A DNA stretch of 64,000 bases from positions 62,001-126,000 of the forward strand of contig NZ_VUKE01000009.1 in assembly GCF_009193175.1 (NCBI RefSeq), in the 5' to 3' direction. Source of the DNA: Georgenia ruanii (GTDB lineage Bacteria; Actinomycetota; Actinomycetes; Actinomycetales; Actinomycetaceae). The notes below the pieces were generated by a model that was given only the letters and a program-made list of their open reading frames with translations, was not told where the DNA came from and ran no database searches. The position numbers were made by a program, and so were the translations under genes. Shown in pieces: positions 16,934 through 25,566 of this stretch. Position 1 is the first letter of the stretch; each line of letters opens with the position of its first letter.

Positions 16934-17935
16934 ATGCCGCCACCATCTGAGGACCTCCCCCGCCCGGGGCCGCAGCCGGAGGACGCCGGCCTGGACGCCC
17001 CACCGGGCGAGGGCGGCCCGCTCGCCTGCGTGCTCGCCGTCGGGCCGGCCCTGGAGGTGAGCGTCGAGGCCTTGTTCAACGACCCCACCAGCCCGCAGGT
17101 GCACGTCCACGCCGGCGGCCAGGGGCTGTGGGTGGCCCGGATGGTCGTCGCACTGGGCGGGCGCGCCGTCGTGTGCGCGCCGTTCGGCGGCGAGACCGGC
17201 ATCGCGGCGGCGGCACTGGCCCGCGCCGAGGGGCTCGACCTGCGCACCACGCAGACCACGGGCAACAGCGCGCACATCGTCGACTACCGGCGGGGCACGC
17301 GGGAGGAGGTGGTCATCATGCGCAGCCCGGCGCTGGACCGCCACGCCCAGGACGACCTCTTCGGCACCATGCTCGTCCACGCCCTGGAGGCCGACGTCTG
17401 CGTGCTGACCGGCGCCGACCCCGACCTCGGCGTCCCGCCGGACTTCTTCGGCCGCCTGGCCGCCGACCTGCGCGCCTCCGGCCGGCGCATCGTCGCCGAC
17501 CTCTCCGGCGACCAGGCCCGCGCCGTCGCCGAGGCCGGCGGAGTGATCCTCAAGATCAGCCACGAGGAGATGCTCGAGGGCGGCTTCGCGGGCGACGACG
17601 CCGTGGAGACGCTGCGCGACGCCGGGCGCGCGCTCGTCGACGGCGGGCTCGAGGCCGTCGTCGTCTCCCGGGCGGAGGATCCCACGCTGGTGGTCACCGG
17701 GGAGGACGCCTGCCTGGTGGCCGCGCCGCCGGTGACGACCACCCAGCACAAGGGCGCCGGCGACTCGATGACCGCGGGCATCGCGGTGGGGACGGGCCGC
17801 GGCGAGCCGCTCGTCGACGCCGTGCGGCTCGGCGCCGCCGCGGGCGCCCTCAACGTCACCCGGCGCGGGCTGGGCACCGGGCGGCGCGATCAGATCGAGG
17901 CCTTCGCCGGGCACGTGGAGGTCACCCGGCTCTGA
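16934..17935 (+). CDS. PfkB-family sugar kinase
   Basis: The 333-aa protein has an acidic Pro-rich leader (residues 1-28), then the PfkB fold with QVHVHAGGQGLWVARMVVALGG (substrate loop). Near the C-terminus, GAGDSMTAGIAVG contains the catalytic Asp and anion hole. The layout is nearest to the 1-phosphofructokinase/tagatose-6-phosphate kinase branch, but the substrate cannot be read. An AGAGGA site precedes ATG 16934. The gene's last 31 bp are tandemly duplicated past the stop codon. Confidence 0.88.
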   Translation: MPPPSEDLPRPGPQPEDAGLDAPPGEGGPLACVLAVGPALEVSVEALFNDPTSPQVHVHAGGQGLWVARMVVALGGRAVVCAPFGGETGIAAAALARAEGLDLRTTQTTGNSAHIVDYRRGTREEVVIMRSPALDRHAQDDLFGTMLVHALEADVCVLTGADPDLGVPPDFFGRLAADLRASGRRIVADLSGDQARAVAEAGGVILKISHEEMLEGGFAGDDAVETLRDAGRALVDGGLEAVVVSRAEDPTLVVTGEDACLVAAPPVTTTQHKGAGDSMTAGIAVGTGRGEPLVDAVRLGAAAGALNVTRRGLGTGRRDQIEAFAGHVEVTRL

Positions 17936-17981
17936 CGCCGGGCGCGTCGAGGTCACCCGGCGCTGACGCCGGGCACGTGGA
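17906..17981 (+). repeat. 31-bp tandem repeat spanning the PfkB stop codon
   Basis: Units of 31 bp begin at 17906, 17937 and 17968 (partial). Each starts GCCGGGCRCGT and ends CTGAC. The first unit encodes the last residues GHVEVTRL and the stop; the second repeats this as GRVEVTRR and a stop. Each unit junction forms a CCCGGC/GCCGGG hairpin around the stop codon. Confidence 0.85.
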
Positions 17982-18017
17982 CGGCGGCGTGGACGCCGCG
18001 CACCCCACCGCCCAGGC

Positions 18018-19688
18018 TCAGGCGACCGCGCCCTGCCGGTCGGTGACGTGCACGGCGCGGCCGCCCACGAGGGTGAGGTCGGTGCCCACGGTATGCAGGT
18101 CGGCCGGGTCGAGCGCGAACGGGTCGGTGCTCAGGACCACGAGGTCGGCGAGCCTGCCGGGCTCGACGGCGCCGCCCTCGGCGAGGCGGTTGAGCCAGGC
18201 GGACCCGGCCGTGTAGGCGGCCAGGGCCCTCTGCAGCGACAGCGCCTGGTCCGCCAGCAGCGGCTCGGCGTCCGGCTCGCCCGGCGGGCGGCGGGTGACC
18301 GCCACGTGGATGGCCTGCCACGGGTCGGGGCTGGAGACCGGCCAGTCCGAGCCCATCGCCAGCCGCGCCCCGCCGGCGAGCAGGGACGCGAACGGGTACT
18401 GGTGCCCCGTGCGCTCCTCGCCCAGCAGCGGCACGGTGAGCTCGGCCATCTGGTCGTCGTAGCAGGCCCACAGCGCCTGGGCGTTGACGGCGACGCCGAG
18501 GGCGGCGAAGCGGGCGACGTCGTCGGGGGCGACCACCTGGACGTGGGCGAGGTGGTGGCGGCCGGTGGACCCGCCGCCCTCGGCGCGCAGCCGCTCGACG
18601 GCGTCGAGCCCGTAGCGCACCGCGCGGTCGCCGATGGCGTGCATGTGCAGGTCGAACCCGGCGCGGTCGAGCGCGGCGGCCACCCGCAGCAGCACGTCCC
18701 GGCCGAGGTAGGTCAGCCCGCGCCCGCCGTCGGCGTGGTCCGAGGCGCAGGCGCACCGGTACGGCTCGAGCATGGCGGCGGTGCGGTTCTCCGCGACGCC
18801 GTCGATCATGACCTTCGCGCTCACCGACGGGAACCCGCCGGCCCCGTTGACGCGGCGCCGCGCGGCCAGGTCGGCGACGACGTCGTCGAGCGTCTCGAGG
18901 GTGGTGGTGCGCGGTACCCACAGCGCCCCGGTCGCCCGGGCGGTGAGCAGGCCCTCCCGCGCCAGGGCGCGGTAGGCGGGGCTGATGTCGCGGTGGCCCG
19001 CGTAGTCCCCGACGATCGCCTCCTGCCAGCCGGTGATGCCATGGGCGTGGAGGTAGCGCTGCGCCTCGAGCAGCCCGGCGCGCTGCTGCTCGGGTGTCTC
19101 GGCCGGCAGCAGGGCGGCGACCAGGTCCATGGCGCCCTCGTGGAGGGTGCCGCTGGGCCCGCCGTGGGCGTCGCGCTCGATCCGGCCGTCCGCCGGGTCC
19201 GCCGTGGCCGCCGTGATCCCGGCGCGGCGCAGCGCCGCCGTGTTCACCCAGGCGCCGTGATGGTCCCGGTTGACCAGGAACACCGGCCGGTCCGGGACGA
19301 CGGCGTCGAGCAGGTCCGTGGTGGGCGTGCCGCCCGGGAAGTCGGCCATGGACCACCCGCCGCCGGTGATCCACTCCTCGTCGCTGCGCCGGGCGTAGTC
19401 GCGCACGTGCGCGACCGTCGCGTCGGCCCCCGTCACGGCGGTGAGGTCGCATCCCAGGCGTTCGATGCCGCCCTGGCCGGCGTGGATGTGGGCGTCGGTG
19501 AACCCCGGGGTCAGGAGCCGGCCGGCGAGATCGACGTGCTCGGCCGCGGGGCCGGCTACCGCGCGGACCTCGGCGTCGGTGCCGACGGCGACGATCCGGT
19601 CCCCCGTGACGGCCACCGCCGTGGCCGTCGGGTGCACCCGTCGGCCGTCGAAGATCCGCCCCGAGGTGAAGACCCAGTCAGCTGCCAT
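18018..19688 (-). CDS. Amidohydrolase family 3 protein (YtcJ-like)
   Basis: The 556-aa protein starts with WVFTSGRIFDGRRVHPTATAVAVTGDRIVAVG, the composite beta-sandwich of amidohydrolases. It continues with TPGFTDAHIHAGQGG (metal HxH), later DLHMHAIGDRAVRYGLDAVE, and MGSDWPVSSPDPWQAI (the metal Asp region). The C-terminal EPGRLADLVVLSTDPF is typical of YtcJ/NfdA-like N-substituted amide hydrolases. ATG 19688 follows a GGGACAGGG site; the longer frame has no support. It is a metal-dependent hydrolase of unknown substrate. Confidence 0.9.
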   Translation of the reverse strand: MAADWVFTSGRIFDGRRVHPTATAVAVTGDRIVAVGTDAEVRAVAGPAAEHVDLAGRLLTPGFTDAHIHAGQGGIERLGCDLTAVTGADATVAHVRDYARRSDEEWITGGGWSMADFPGGTPTTDLLDAVVPDRPVFLVNRDHHGAWVNTAALRRAGITAATADPADGRIERDAHGGPSGTLHEGAMDLVAALLPAETPEQQRAGLLEAQRYLHAHGITGWQEAIVGDYAGHRDISPAYRALAREGLLTARATGALWVPRTTTLETLDDVVADLAARRRVNGAGGFPSVSAKVMIDGVAENRTAAMLEPYRCACASDHADGGRGLTYLGRDVLLRVAAALDRAGFDLHMHAIGDRAVRYGLDAVERLRAEGGGSTGRHHLAHVQVVAPDDVARFAALGVAVNAQALWACYDDQMAELTVPLLGEERTGHQYPFASLLAGGARLAMGSDWPVSSPDPWQAIHVAVTRRPPGEPDAEPLLADQALSLQRALAAYTAGSAWLNRLAEGGAVEPGRLADLVVLSTDPFALDPADLHTVGTDLTLVGGRAVHVTDRQGAVA

Positions 19689-19773
19689 CGCCCTGTCCCT
19701 TTCCGCGCGACGCTGCGCGACTCGTGCCGGGCGGACGCACCGCCGGGCCGGCCCGGCGGCGACGTCCGCGCCG

Positions 19774-19815
19774 GGGCCAGTCACCGCCGCCGGCTCCGGC
19801 GGCGGTGACTGGCCC
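19774..19815. terminator. 42-bp perfect palindrome after the CPBP gene
   Basis: Two 20-bp arms, GGGCCAGTCACCGCCGCCGG and its exact complement, flank a 2-nt loop. The element starts 14 bp beyond the CPBP stop codon. It is a strong U-less terminator-type hairpin, among the longest perfect palindromes I found in the window. Confidence 0.65.
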
Positions 19816-19829
19816 ACAGGGTAGTGACG

Positions 19830-20711
19830 TCAGGCGGGCCGGCGCGCCGATGCCGTGCGGTCGCGCGTGTCGCTGGTGGCCATGACGGCGGTCGCCGCCG
19901 CACCGCGGTCGAGCAGGGCCTTGCGGTTCACCAGCGCCACCACGACCGCCGTCGCGGCGAACAGCCACATGTCCCACGGTTGGGCATCGGGCCAGACGGG
20001 GTTGTTCATCTGCGCGTGGAACAGGAACGCCACCAGCAGGCTGCCCCGCGCGGCGTTGAACATCGGCGTGAGGATGACGCTGATCGCCACGATGCCGACG
20101 AAGAACGGCCAGAAGTCCCAGGCGGACTGCTTCGTCCCGCTGACCAGGAACGACGGCGTGTGCCAGACCGCCACGACCAGGCCGAGCAGCAGGGCCGACC
20201 ACAGCGGGGAGAGATGCCGCTGGAGCAGCGGGAGCGCCACGCCGCGCCAGCCGAGCTCTTCGACGGGACCGATGAGCAGCATCGGCAGCAGGGCCGGCAG
20301 CACGGTGTACCAGGGCGTGAAGGGGAACGGTTGCGAGAGGTCGCCCAGGATCGCCGCTCCGCCGTAGAAGACCGCGGGCATGCCGATCAGGAGCACGAGC
20401 CACCACGCCAGGGACATCCGCGCCAGGGCGAAGCGCCGGAGGAAGGCGCCCAGGCCCGCGAGCCCGAAGCGTCGCCACACCATGAGCACCCCGACGATCC
20501 CCGGCGCGTAGACCATGAAGATGAACAGCGGGTTGGTGTACCCCATCGGCCCGAAGACGGCGTCGAGCCGCTCCTGGAACAGCATGTACAGCACGCCGGC
20601 ACCCCAGGACAGGGCGAAGGTGGCGACGAAGAAGGCCCAGAGCGACCGAAGGGTCAGCCCGTCCGTCATCGGTGCGGGGCTCGGTCTGGGCGTGGGGGTG
20701 CGGCTGGGCAT
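19830..20711 (-). CDS. CPBP-family intramembrane metalloprotease
   Basis: The 293-aa protein has about eight membrane helices and the CPBP (Abi/Rce1) motifs: EELGWRGVALPLL (Glu-Glu and Arg of motif 1) and VVAVWHTPSFLV (His of motif 2). The N-terminus is a Pro/Thr-rich tail. Rce1-like proteins cut prenylated or bacteriocin-type peptides within membranes; in bacteria the substrate is usually unknown. ATG 20711 follows GAGAGG; the longer frame adds a non-conserved leader. Confidence 0.9.
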   Translation of the reverse strand: MPSRTPTPRPSPAPMTDGLTLRSLWAFFVATFALSWGAGVLYMLFQERLDAVFGPMGYTNPLFIFMVYAPGIVGVLMVWRRFGLAGLGAFLRRFALARMSLAWWLVLLIGMPAVFYGGAAILGDLSQPFPFTPWYTVLPALLPMLLIGPVEELGWRGVALPLLQRHLSPLWSALLLGLVVAVWHTPSFLVSGTKQSAWDFWPFFVGIVAISVILTPMFNAARGSLLVAFLFHAQMNNPVWPDAQPWDMWLFAATAVVVALVNRKALLDRGAAATAVMATSDTRDRTASARRPA

Positions 20712-20863
20712 GGGTGACCTCTCGGAAGGGCGAATCGGACGTGAGGCGGCGGGAAGCCCGTCGAGGATCACCGTTTCAGTGGAGGCGCCGCTCGCGGTAT
20801 CGGGGCCTCCCCCGATACCGCCCGGAGCGCACCCCGATCAGTCCCTGAGCGGCACGCGAGGCC

Positions 20864-20933
20864 CACGCCGTCGGCAGCCCGTGGGCCGGCCCGCCCGACC
20901 GCGACGGGCGGCTCACGCCGTCGGCAGCCCGTG
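20864..20933. repeat. Duplicated 3' end of the M20 peptidase gene
   Basis: The 20-mer CACGCCGTCGGCAGCCCGTG occurs at 20914-20933, where it encodes the C-terminal HGLPTA of the M20 peptidase. It recurs 50 bp downstream at 20864-20883, with similar flanks. The outer copy lacks the stop codon and is non-coding. Confidence 0.8.
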
Positions 20934-22106
20934 CGCCAGGCGGGCGAGGGCGCCGGCGGTGAGCGCCACCTGGGTGGGGATGGTGTCGGGGTAGATGAAC
21001 TCGGTGCGGGCGTGGGGCGCCGACCCGACCGCGCCGAGCCCGCACACCACCGGGCGCCCCAGCCCGGCCACGAAGTTGGCGTCGCTCGCCCCGCCGACGA
21101 AGGCCTCGCGCAGCTCGTACCCGAGCTCGCGGGCGGAGTCCCGCAGCACGGCGACGAGCGGGGCCGACGCCTCGTTGGGGAACATCGGCGGGCGGTTCCA
21201 GTGGTGGCCGACCGTCACCCGCACGCGCGGGTCGCTGACCGTCACGGCGTCGAACGCGCGGTCGACGCGCTCCTGCTCGGCGGGGTCCTGGACCCGGATG
21301 TCCACCATGGCGCGGGCGTGGCCGGCCGCGACGTTGGTGCCCGAGCCGCCGTCGATGAGGCCGACGTTGATGGAGGTGCCCCGGGAGAGGTCGGCGATGT
21401 GGGTGAGCTGGGTGATGATCTCCGCGATCGCGTGGATGGCGCTCGCCCCCGCCTCGGGGTCGAGCCCGGCGTGGGCCTCGATGCCCACGACGTCGACCTG
21501 GAAGAACCCCACGCCCTTGCGGCCGGTCTTCACCGCGCCGCCAGCGGACGGCTCGGCGACCAGGACCGCATCGACGTCGAGCGCGGCCGCCTCGATGAGC
21601 GGGCGAGACACCGGCGAGCCGATCTCCTCGTCCCCGTTGAACAGGAACGTCACCGTGGGGGTGGGCGCGCCGGAGCCCTGGAGCAGGCGGAGCGCCCACA
21701 GGCTCTGCACCAGCCCGGCCTTCATGTCGAAGATGCCCGGCCCGGTGAGCGTCTCCCGGCCGGAGGCGTCGCTGCCGGCCGTCACGGGCCAGGAGGCAAG
21801 GGTGCCGGTGGGCCAGACGGTGTCGTAGTGGGCGAGCACGAGCACCCGGCCGGCGCCGGTGCCCGGCCAGGTCATCGTGAGGGTGTCGCCGTGGGCGCCG
21901 CCGGGGTGGCGCCGCTCCTCCGCCGGCGCCCCGCACAGCCGCGTCGCCAGCGCCGCCACGTGCAGCGACCCGGCGCGCAGCGCCGCGACGTCGTAGCTGC
22001 ACGTCTCGGCCTCGACGAGCGCGACGACGTCCCGCCGGATCAGCGGCAGGTCTGCCGCCGCCTGCTCCCGGGACGATCGCGCCACGGTGCGCGTGGTGGT
22101 CCCCAT
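20913..22106 (-). CDS. M20 family metallopeptidase (carboxypeptidase G2/ArgE-like)
   Basis: The 397-aa protein has VLAHYDTVWPTG (first Zn His and Asp), FDMKAGL (bridging Asp), FNGDEEIGSP (catalytic Glu and Zn Glu), the lid-domain dimerisation insert (about 185-300) and a C-terminal HARTEFIY Zn His. It would hydrolyse N-acyl or gamma-glutamyl amino compounds. It lies downstream of the polyamine importer genes on the same strand. A role in removing acyl or glutamyl groups from polyamine conjugates is inference. ATG 22106 has a weak ribosome site. Confidence 0.88.
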   Translation of the reverse strand: MGTTTRTVARSSREQAAADLPLIRRDVVALVEAETCSYDVAALRAGSLHVAALATRLCGAPAEERRHPGGAHGDTLTMTWPGTGAGRVLVLAHYDTVWPTGTLASWPVTAGSDASGRETLTGPGIFDMKAGLVQSLWALRLLQGSGAPTPTVTFLFNGDEEIGSPVSRPLIEAAALDVDAVLVAEPSAGGAVKTGRKGVGFFQVDVVGIEAHAGLDPEAGASAIHAIAEIITQLTHIADLSRGTSINVGLIDGGSGTNVAAGHARAMVDIRVQDPAEQERVDRAFDAVTVSDPRVRVTVGHHWNRPPMFPNEASAPLVAVLRDSARELGYELREAFVGGASDANFVAGLGRPVVCGLGAVGSAPHARTEFIYPDTIPTQVALTAGALARLAHGLPTA

Positions 22107-22468
22107 CGCCCGATTGTCCACCTGCGGCGCAAGGGCGTCACGGCGACCCGAACCGGCCCCCGCAGCGGGGTCTGACCGGCGACCTCGAAGCGCCTCACGT
22201 GCCTGGCCACCGCAGACCGCTGCGCCCGGCTCAGCTGTACTGGAACACCGGCTCGAGCACCTCGGCCAGCCGGGTCCGGACCGCCGGTGCGTGCGGCACC
22301 GGGAGCCGCGGGCCGCCCCGCCGGCACGGCGCAGCCGGCGGCGTACACCGCTTCCCAGTTCGTCACGGCTCGCAACGTAGCAGCGAGGACGCCGGGCACC
22401 GCGCCGCGCACTCGCGGCCGGGGGCGCGGCGGAACGACGTCGACCGCCTGTCCAGGCGTGGCGGCCCG
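22107..22468. other. Gene-poor gap with a possible gene remnant
   Basis: These 362 bp lie between the M20 gene and the saccharopine-dehydrogenase-like gene. No full frame with protein-like composition is present. Only the fragment at 22231-22366 looks once-coding. No riboswitch, tRNA or clear terminator was seen. Confidence 0.5.
22231..22366 (-). pseudogene. Candidate gene remnant with a frameshift
   Basis: From GTG 22366 the complement reads VTNWEAVYAAGCAVPAGRP, which has the look of a real N-terminus (I recall similar starts in DUF2785-type proteins). It then loses sense. In a different frame RLPVPHAPAVRTRLAEVLEP continues to a stop at 22231 and looks like a real C-terminus. The two would be the ends of one or two deleted genes. 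Evidence is composition only. Confidence 0.3.
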
Positions 22469-23725
22469 CTACCCGGCGGATCGGCCCTGCGTGGCCACGG
22501 CCGCCGGGACGCCGGGCTCCTCCTCGCGCAGCCCCCACGGCGATCCGTACGCGGTGAGCAGCTCCAGGAAGGGGGCGGCGTCGAAGGCCTCCGGCCCGAG
22601 CACGCCGGCGCCGGCCCAGGCGCCGGTCGCGACCAGCTCGAGGGCCGCGACGGGGTTGATCGCCGTCTGCCACACCACCGCCTGGGAGCCGTACTCGCGC
22701 ATCGACCACGCGTTGTCGACCACGTGGTAGAGGTAGACCTGGCGGGGCTCGCCGTCGCGGCCCAGGCCCCGCACCCACGTGCCGGCGCACGTCTTGCCGC
22801 TCATCGCCTCGCCGAGGGTCGCCGGGTCGGGCAGGCATGCGGCCACGACGTCGCGCGGGCTGACCGTGGCGCCGCCCACGCGGACCTTGTCCGTGCGGTC
22901 CAGGCCCAGCTTGTGCAGGGTCTGGAGCACGTCGATGAACTCCTGGCCCAGGCCGTACTTGAAGGTCACCCGCGTCGCGTCGAGCCAGCGCGGCATGAGG
23001 AGGACCTCCTCGTGCTCGACGTTGACGCACTCGACCGGGCCGATGCCCTCGGGGAAGTCGAACACCTCCGGCTCGCTGAACGGCGCCGTGGTGTACCAGC
23101 CGCGGTCCCGCTCGAACACCACCGGCGGGTTGAGGCACTCCTCGATCGTGGTCCAGATGCTGAAGGACGGCGCGAAGTCGTGCCCGGCGACGGCGAGGTT
23201 GGCTCCGTCGCGCACGCCGATCTCGTCGATCCGCGAGAACAGGTGGTCGGCGGCGTAGCGGGCGAAGACGTCGGACAGGCCGGGCTCCACCCCCATGCCG
23301 ACCAGTGCCAGCCGGCCGGCGGCCTCCCACTCCCCGGCGAGGGCGAACTGCTCGTCGCCGAGCTTGACGCCGGGCTCCTCGTGCGGGCGCTCCGGGTGCG
23401 GGCGCGACAGGCTCATCGCCATGTCGAGGTAGTCGGCCCCGGCCGCGAGCGCGCCACGGAACAGCGGCATGACGAACCGGGGGTCGACGGCGTTGACGAG
23501 CACGTCGCACCCGTGGCGGGCCAGGGCGGCGGCGACGGCGGCCTCGTCTGACGCGTCGAGGCAGTCCGCGGCGAACCGGGCGTCGCCGGCCACGGCGGCG
23601 ACGGCGGCCTCGGCACGGGCGAGGTCGTAGTCGGTCACCACGAGACGGTCGAAGAAGTCGCGGCGGGCGGCGATCCGCACGAGGGCGGACCCGACGCCAC
23701 CGGCGCCAGCGAGGAGGATGCGCAC
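22469..23725 (-). CDS. Saccharopine dehydrogenase-like / carboxynorspermidine dehydrogenase-like protein
   Basis: The 418-aa protein has an N-terminal Rossmann fold (MRILLAGAGGVGSALVRIAA), the VLVNAVDPRFVMPLFRGAL segment and the GMGVEPGLSDVFARYAADH loop of the saccharopine dehydrogenase family. Relatives reductively condense an amine with an alpha-keto acid or semialdehyde (Lys1, carboxynorspermidine dehydrogenase) or split such adducts. It follows potC in the same orientation after a 129-bp repeat-bearing gap. A role in polyamine conversion is likely but inferred, and the exact substrate is unknown. Confidence 0.8.
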   Translation of the reverse strand: MRILLAGAGGVGSALVRIAARRDFFDRLVVTDYDLARAEAAVAAVAGDARFAADCLDASDEAAVAAALARHGCDVLVNAVDPRFVMPLFRGALAAGADYLDMAMSLSRPHPERPHEEPGVKLGDEQFALAGEWEAAGRLALVGMGVEPGLSDVFARYAADHLFSRIDEIGVRDGANLAVAGHDFAPSFSIWTTIEECLNPPVVFERDRGWYTTAPFSEPEVFDFPEGIGPVECVNVEHEEVLLMPRWLDATRVTFKYGLGQEFIDVLQTLHKLGLDRTDKVRVGGATVSPRDVVAACLPDPATLGEAMSGKTCAGTWVRGLGRDGEPRQVYLYHVVDNAWSMREYGSQAVVWQTAINPVAALELVATGAWAGAGVLGPEAFDAAPFLELLTAYGSPWGLREEEPGVPAAVATQGRSAG

Positions 23726-23760
23726 GAGAGCTCCGTTCGGGTGGGGGACTGTGCCCGGTG

Positions 23761-23850
23761 GGCCCGGGCGAGCGTGGCGGTTCGGGCGCCGGGCCGGTCG
23801 GGCCCGGGCGGGCGTGGCGGTTCGGGCGCCGGGCCGGTCGGGGTCCGGGC
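23761..23850 (-). repeat. 40-bp GC-rich tandem repeat downstream of potC
   Basis: Two 40-bp units (23761-23800 and 23801-23840) are identical except for one base, and a partial third follows. Each unit contains GGCGCCGGGCCGG, which can pair with itself. The repeat sits between the potC stop and the next gene's start. It could attenuate read-through from the transporter into the enzyme genes. Confidence 0.85.
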
Positions 23851-23854
23851 GCGG

Positions 23855-24661
23855 TCAGCGGCGGCCGGCGCGCCGCCGCCGGGCCTCCCCGACGGTCAGC
23901 ACCAGCAGGGCGACGGCGAACATCGCCGTGCCGATCACGTTGACCTGCATGGGCACGCCGCGCTGGGCGCTGCCCCAGACGTACATCGGGAAGGTCACCG
24001 TGGTGCCGGAGTTGAAGTTCGTGATGACGAAGTCGTCGAAGGACAGCGCGAAGCTGAGCATCGCGGCCGCGGCGATGCCGGGGGCGACCAGCGGCAGGGT
24101 CACCCGCCGGAAGGTCTCCCACTCGTTGGCGTACAGGTCCATCGCCGCCTGCTCCAGCCGGGGGTCGAGCCCGGCCAGGCGGGCCTTGACCGTCACGACC
24201 ACGAAGGACAGGCAGAACATGATGTGCGCAATCACCACGGTGACCGTGCCCAGCGGCAACCCGGCGGCCACGAACAGCGTGAGCAGCGAAGACCCCATGA
24301 CCACCTCGGGGGTGGCCATCGGAAGGTAGATGAGGACGTTGGTCGCCGCCTGGCCGCGGTAGCGGTGGCGCACCATGGCGAAGGACATCAGCGTGCCGAG
24401 CAGCGTGGCCACGAGCGTGACGACGAAGCCGATGCGGAAGCTGGTGCCCAGCGCGGCGCACATGTCGCCGGCCGCGCAGGGGTGGAGCCAGTTGTCCAGC
24501 GTGAATTCCTGAAAGTCATAGCTCAGCCGGCTGGCGGGCTTGTTGAACGACAGCAGCGCGACGACGGCGTTGGGCAGCAGCATGTACGCCAGCACGCCGA
24601 GGGCGACGACGACGACGAGGTTGCGCCCCACCCACCGGCGGGTGCGGTAGAGGATGTCCAT
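23855..24661 (-). CDS. potC: Polyamine ABC transporter permease PotC
   Basis: The 268-aa integral membrane protein has six helices and the EAA loop QAAMDLYANEWETFRRVTLPLV (about residues 175-195) that contacts the ATPase. SFDDFVITNFNSGTTVTFPMYVW is typical for PotC/YdcV permeases. It shares one base with the end of potB (TGATG), so the two are translationally coupled. It is the last gene of the potDABC unit before the 40-bp repeats. Confidence 0.93.
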   Translation of the reverse strand: MDILYRTRRWVGRNLVVVVALGVLAYMLLPNAVVALLSFNKPASRLSYDFQEFTLDNWLHPCAAGDMCAALGTSFRIGFVVTLVATLLGTLMSFAMVRHRYRGQAATNVLIYLPMATPEVVMGSSLLTLFVAAGLPLGTVTVVIAHIMFCLSFVVVTVKARLAGLDPRLEQAAMDLYANEWETFRRVTLPLVAPGIAAAAMLSFALSFDDFVITNFNSGTTVTFPMYVWGSAQRGVPMQVNVIGTAMFAVALLVLTVGEARRRRAGRR

Positions 24662-25566
24662 CAGACCAGCTCCTTCGTCCCGATGCGCCGGACGTAGAGC
24701 ACGACGAGCAGCAGGATGATCGCCATGAGCAGGAACGACAGCGCGGCGGCCTGCGGGTAGTTCAACGTCACGAGGAACGAGCTGTTGATGACGTTGCCGA
24801 TCATGTACTGGTTCGGCGTGCCGAGCAGCTGGGCGTTGACGTAGTCCCCGGCCGCGGGGATGAACGTCATGAGCGTCCCGGCCACCACCCCGGACGCCGA
24901 CAGCGGCAGCGTCACCTTGCGGAACGCCGTGACCGGGCTGGCGTACAGGTCCCCGGCCGCCTCGACGAGGCGGGGGTCGAGCTTCTCCAGCGCCGCGTAG
25001 ATCGGCAGCACCATGAACGGCAGGAAGTTGTACGTCAGGCCGGTGACGACGGCGACGGAGGTGGCCAGCAGCCGCCCGTCCGGGGCCACGATCCCCACCG
25101 CCCGCAGGATGTCGAGGACCGGGCCGTTGTCGGCGAGGATCGACTTCCACGCCAGCGTGCGCACGAGGAAGCTCGTGAAGAACGGCGCGACGACGAGCAC
25201 GAGCATGACGTTCTTCCACCGGCCCGCCTTGAAGGCCATGGTGTAGGCCAGCGGGTAGCCCAGGAGGAAGCCCAGCACCGTCGCGATCCCGGCGTAGAGG
25301 AAGGCGCGCAGGAACTGCGGGGCGTACGCGGTGACGGCGTCGACGTAGTTCTGCCAGGCGAAGGCCTGCTGGTAGCCGGTGGTCAGCGAGCCGGAGGGGT
25401 CGTACAGGCTGGTGGCGAAGAGCTGGACCAGCGGCAGGGCGAAGAAGACGAGCAGCCACAGCCCGCCAGGCAGCAGCAGGAGGTAGGCGGTGCGGCGCCG
25501 GCCGCGGCGCGCCGGCGCGGGGGCGCCGGCGACCTGGGTGGGGGCCAGCCCGGCGAGGGCCGTCAT
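24661..25566 (-). CDS. potB: Polyamine ABC transporter permease PotB
   Basis: The 301-aa permease has six helices and the EAA loop EAAGDLYASPVTAFRKVTLPLS. The motif TFIPAAGDYVNAQLLGTPNQYMIGN is specific for PotB/YdcU-type subunits. The start ATG overlaps the potA stop (ATGA). Together with PotC it forms the channel for putrescine or spermidine. Confidence 0.93.
   Translation of the reverse strand: MTALAGLAPTQVAGAPAPARRGRRRTAYLLLLPGGLWLLVFFALPLVQLFATSLYDPSGSLTTGYQQAFAWQNYVDAVTAYAPQFLRAFLYAGIATVLGFLLGYPLAYTMAFKAGRWKNVMLVLVVAPFFTSFLVRTLAWKSILADNGPVLDILRAVGIVAPDGRLLATSVAVVTGLTYNFLPFMVLPIYAALEKLDPRLVEAAGDLYASPVTAFRKVTLPLSASGVVAGTLMTFIPAAGDYVNAQLLGTPNQYMIGNVINSSFLVTLNYPQAAALSFLLMAIILLLVVLYVRRIGTKELV

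Noticed and set aside
20913-24461. A single 1182-residue protein joining several genes
   Set aside because: The M20 peptidase occupies only the last third. The rest is out of frame with the true dehydrogenase and permease genes.
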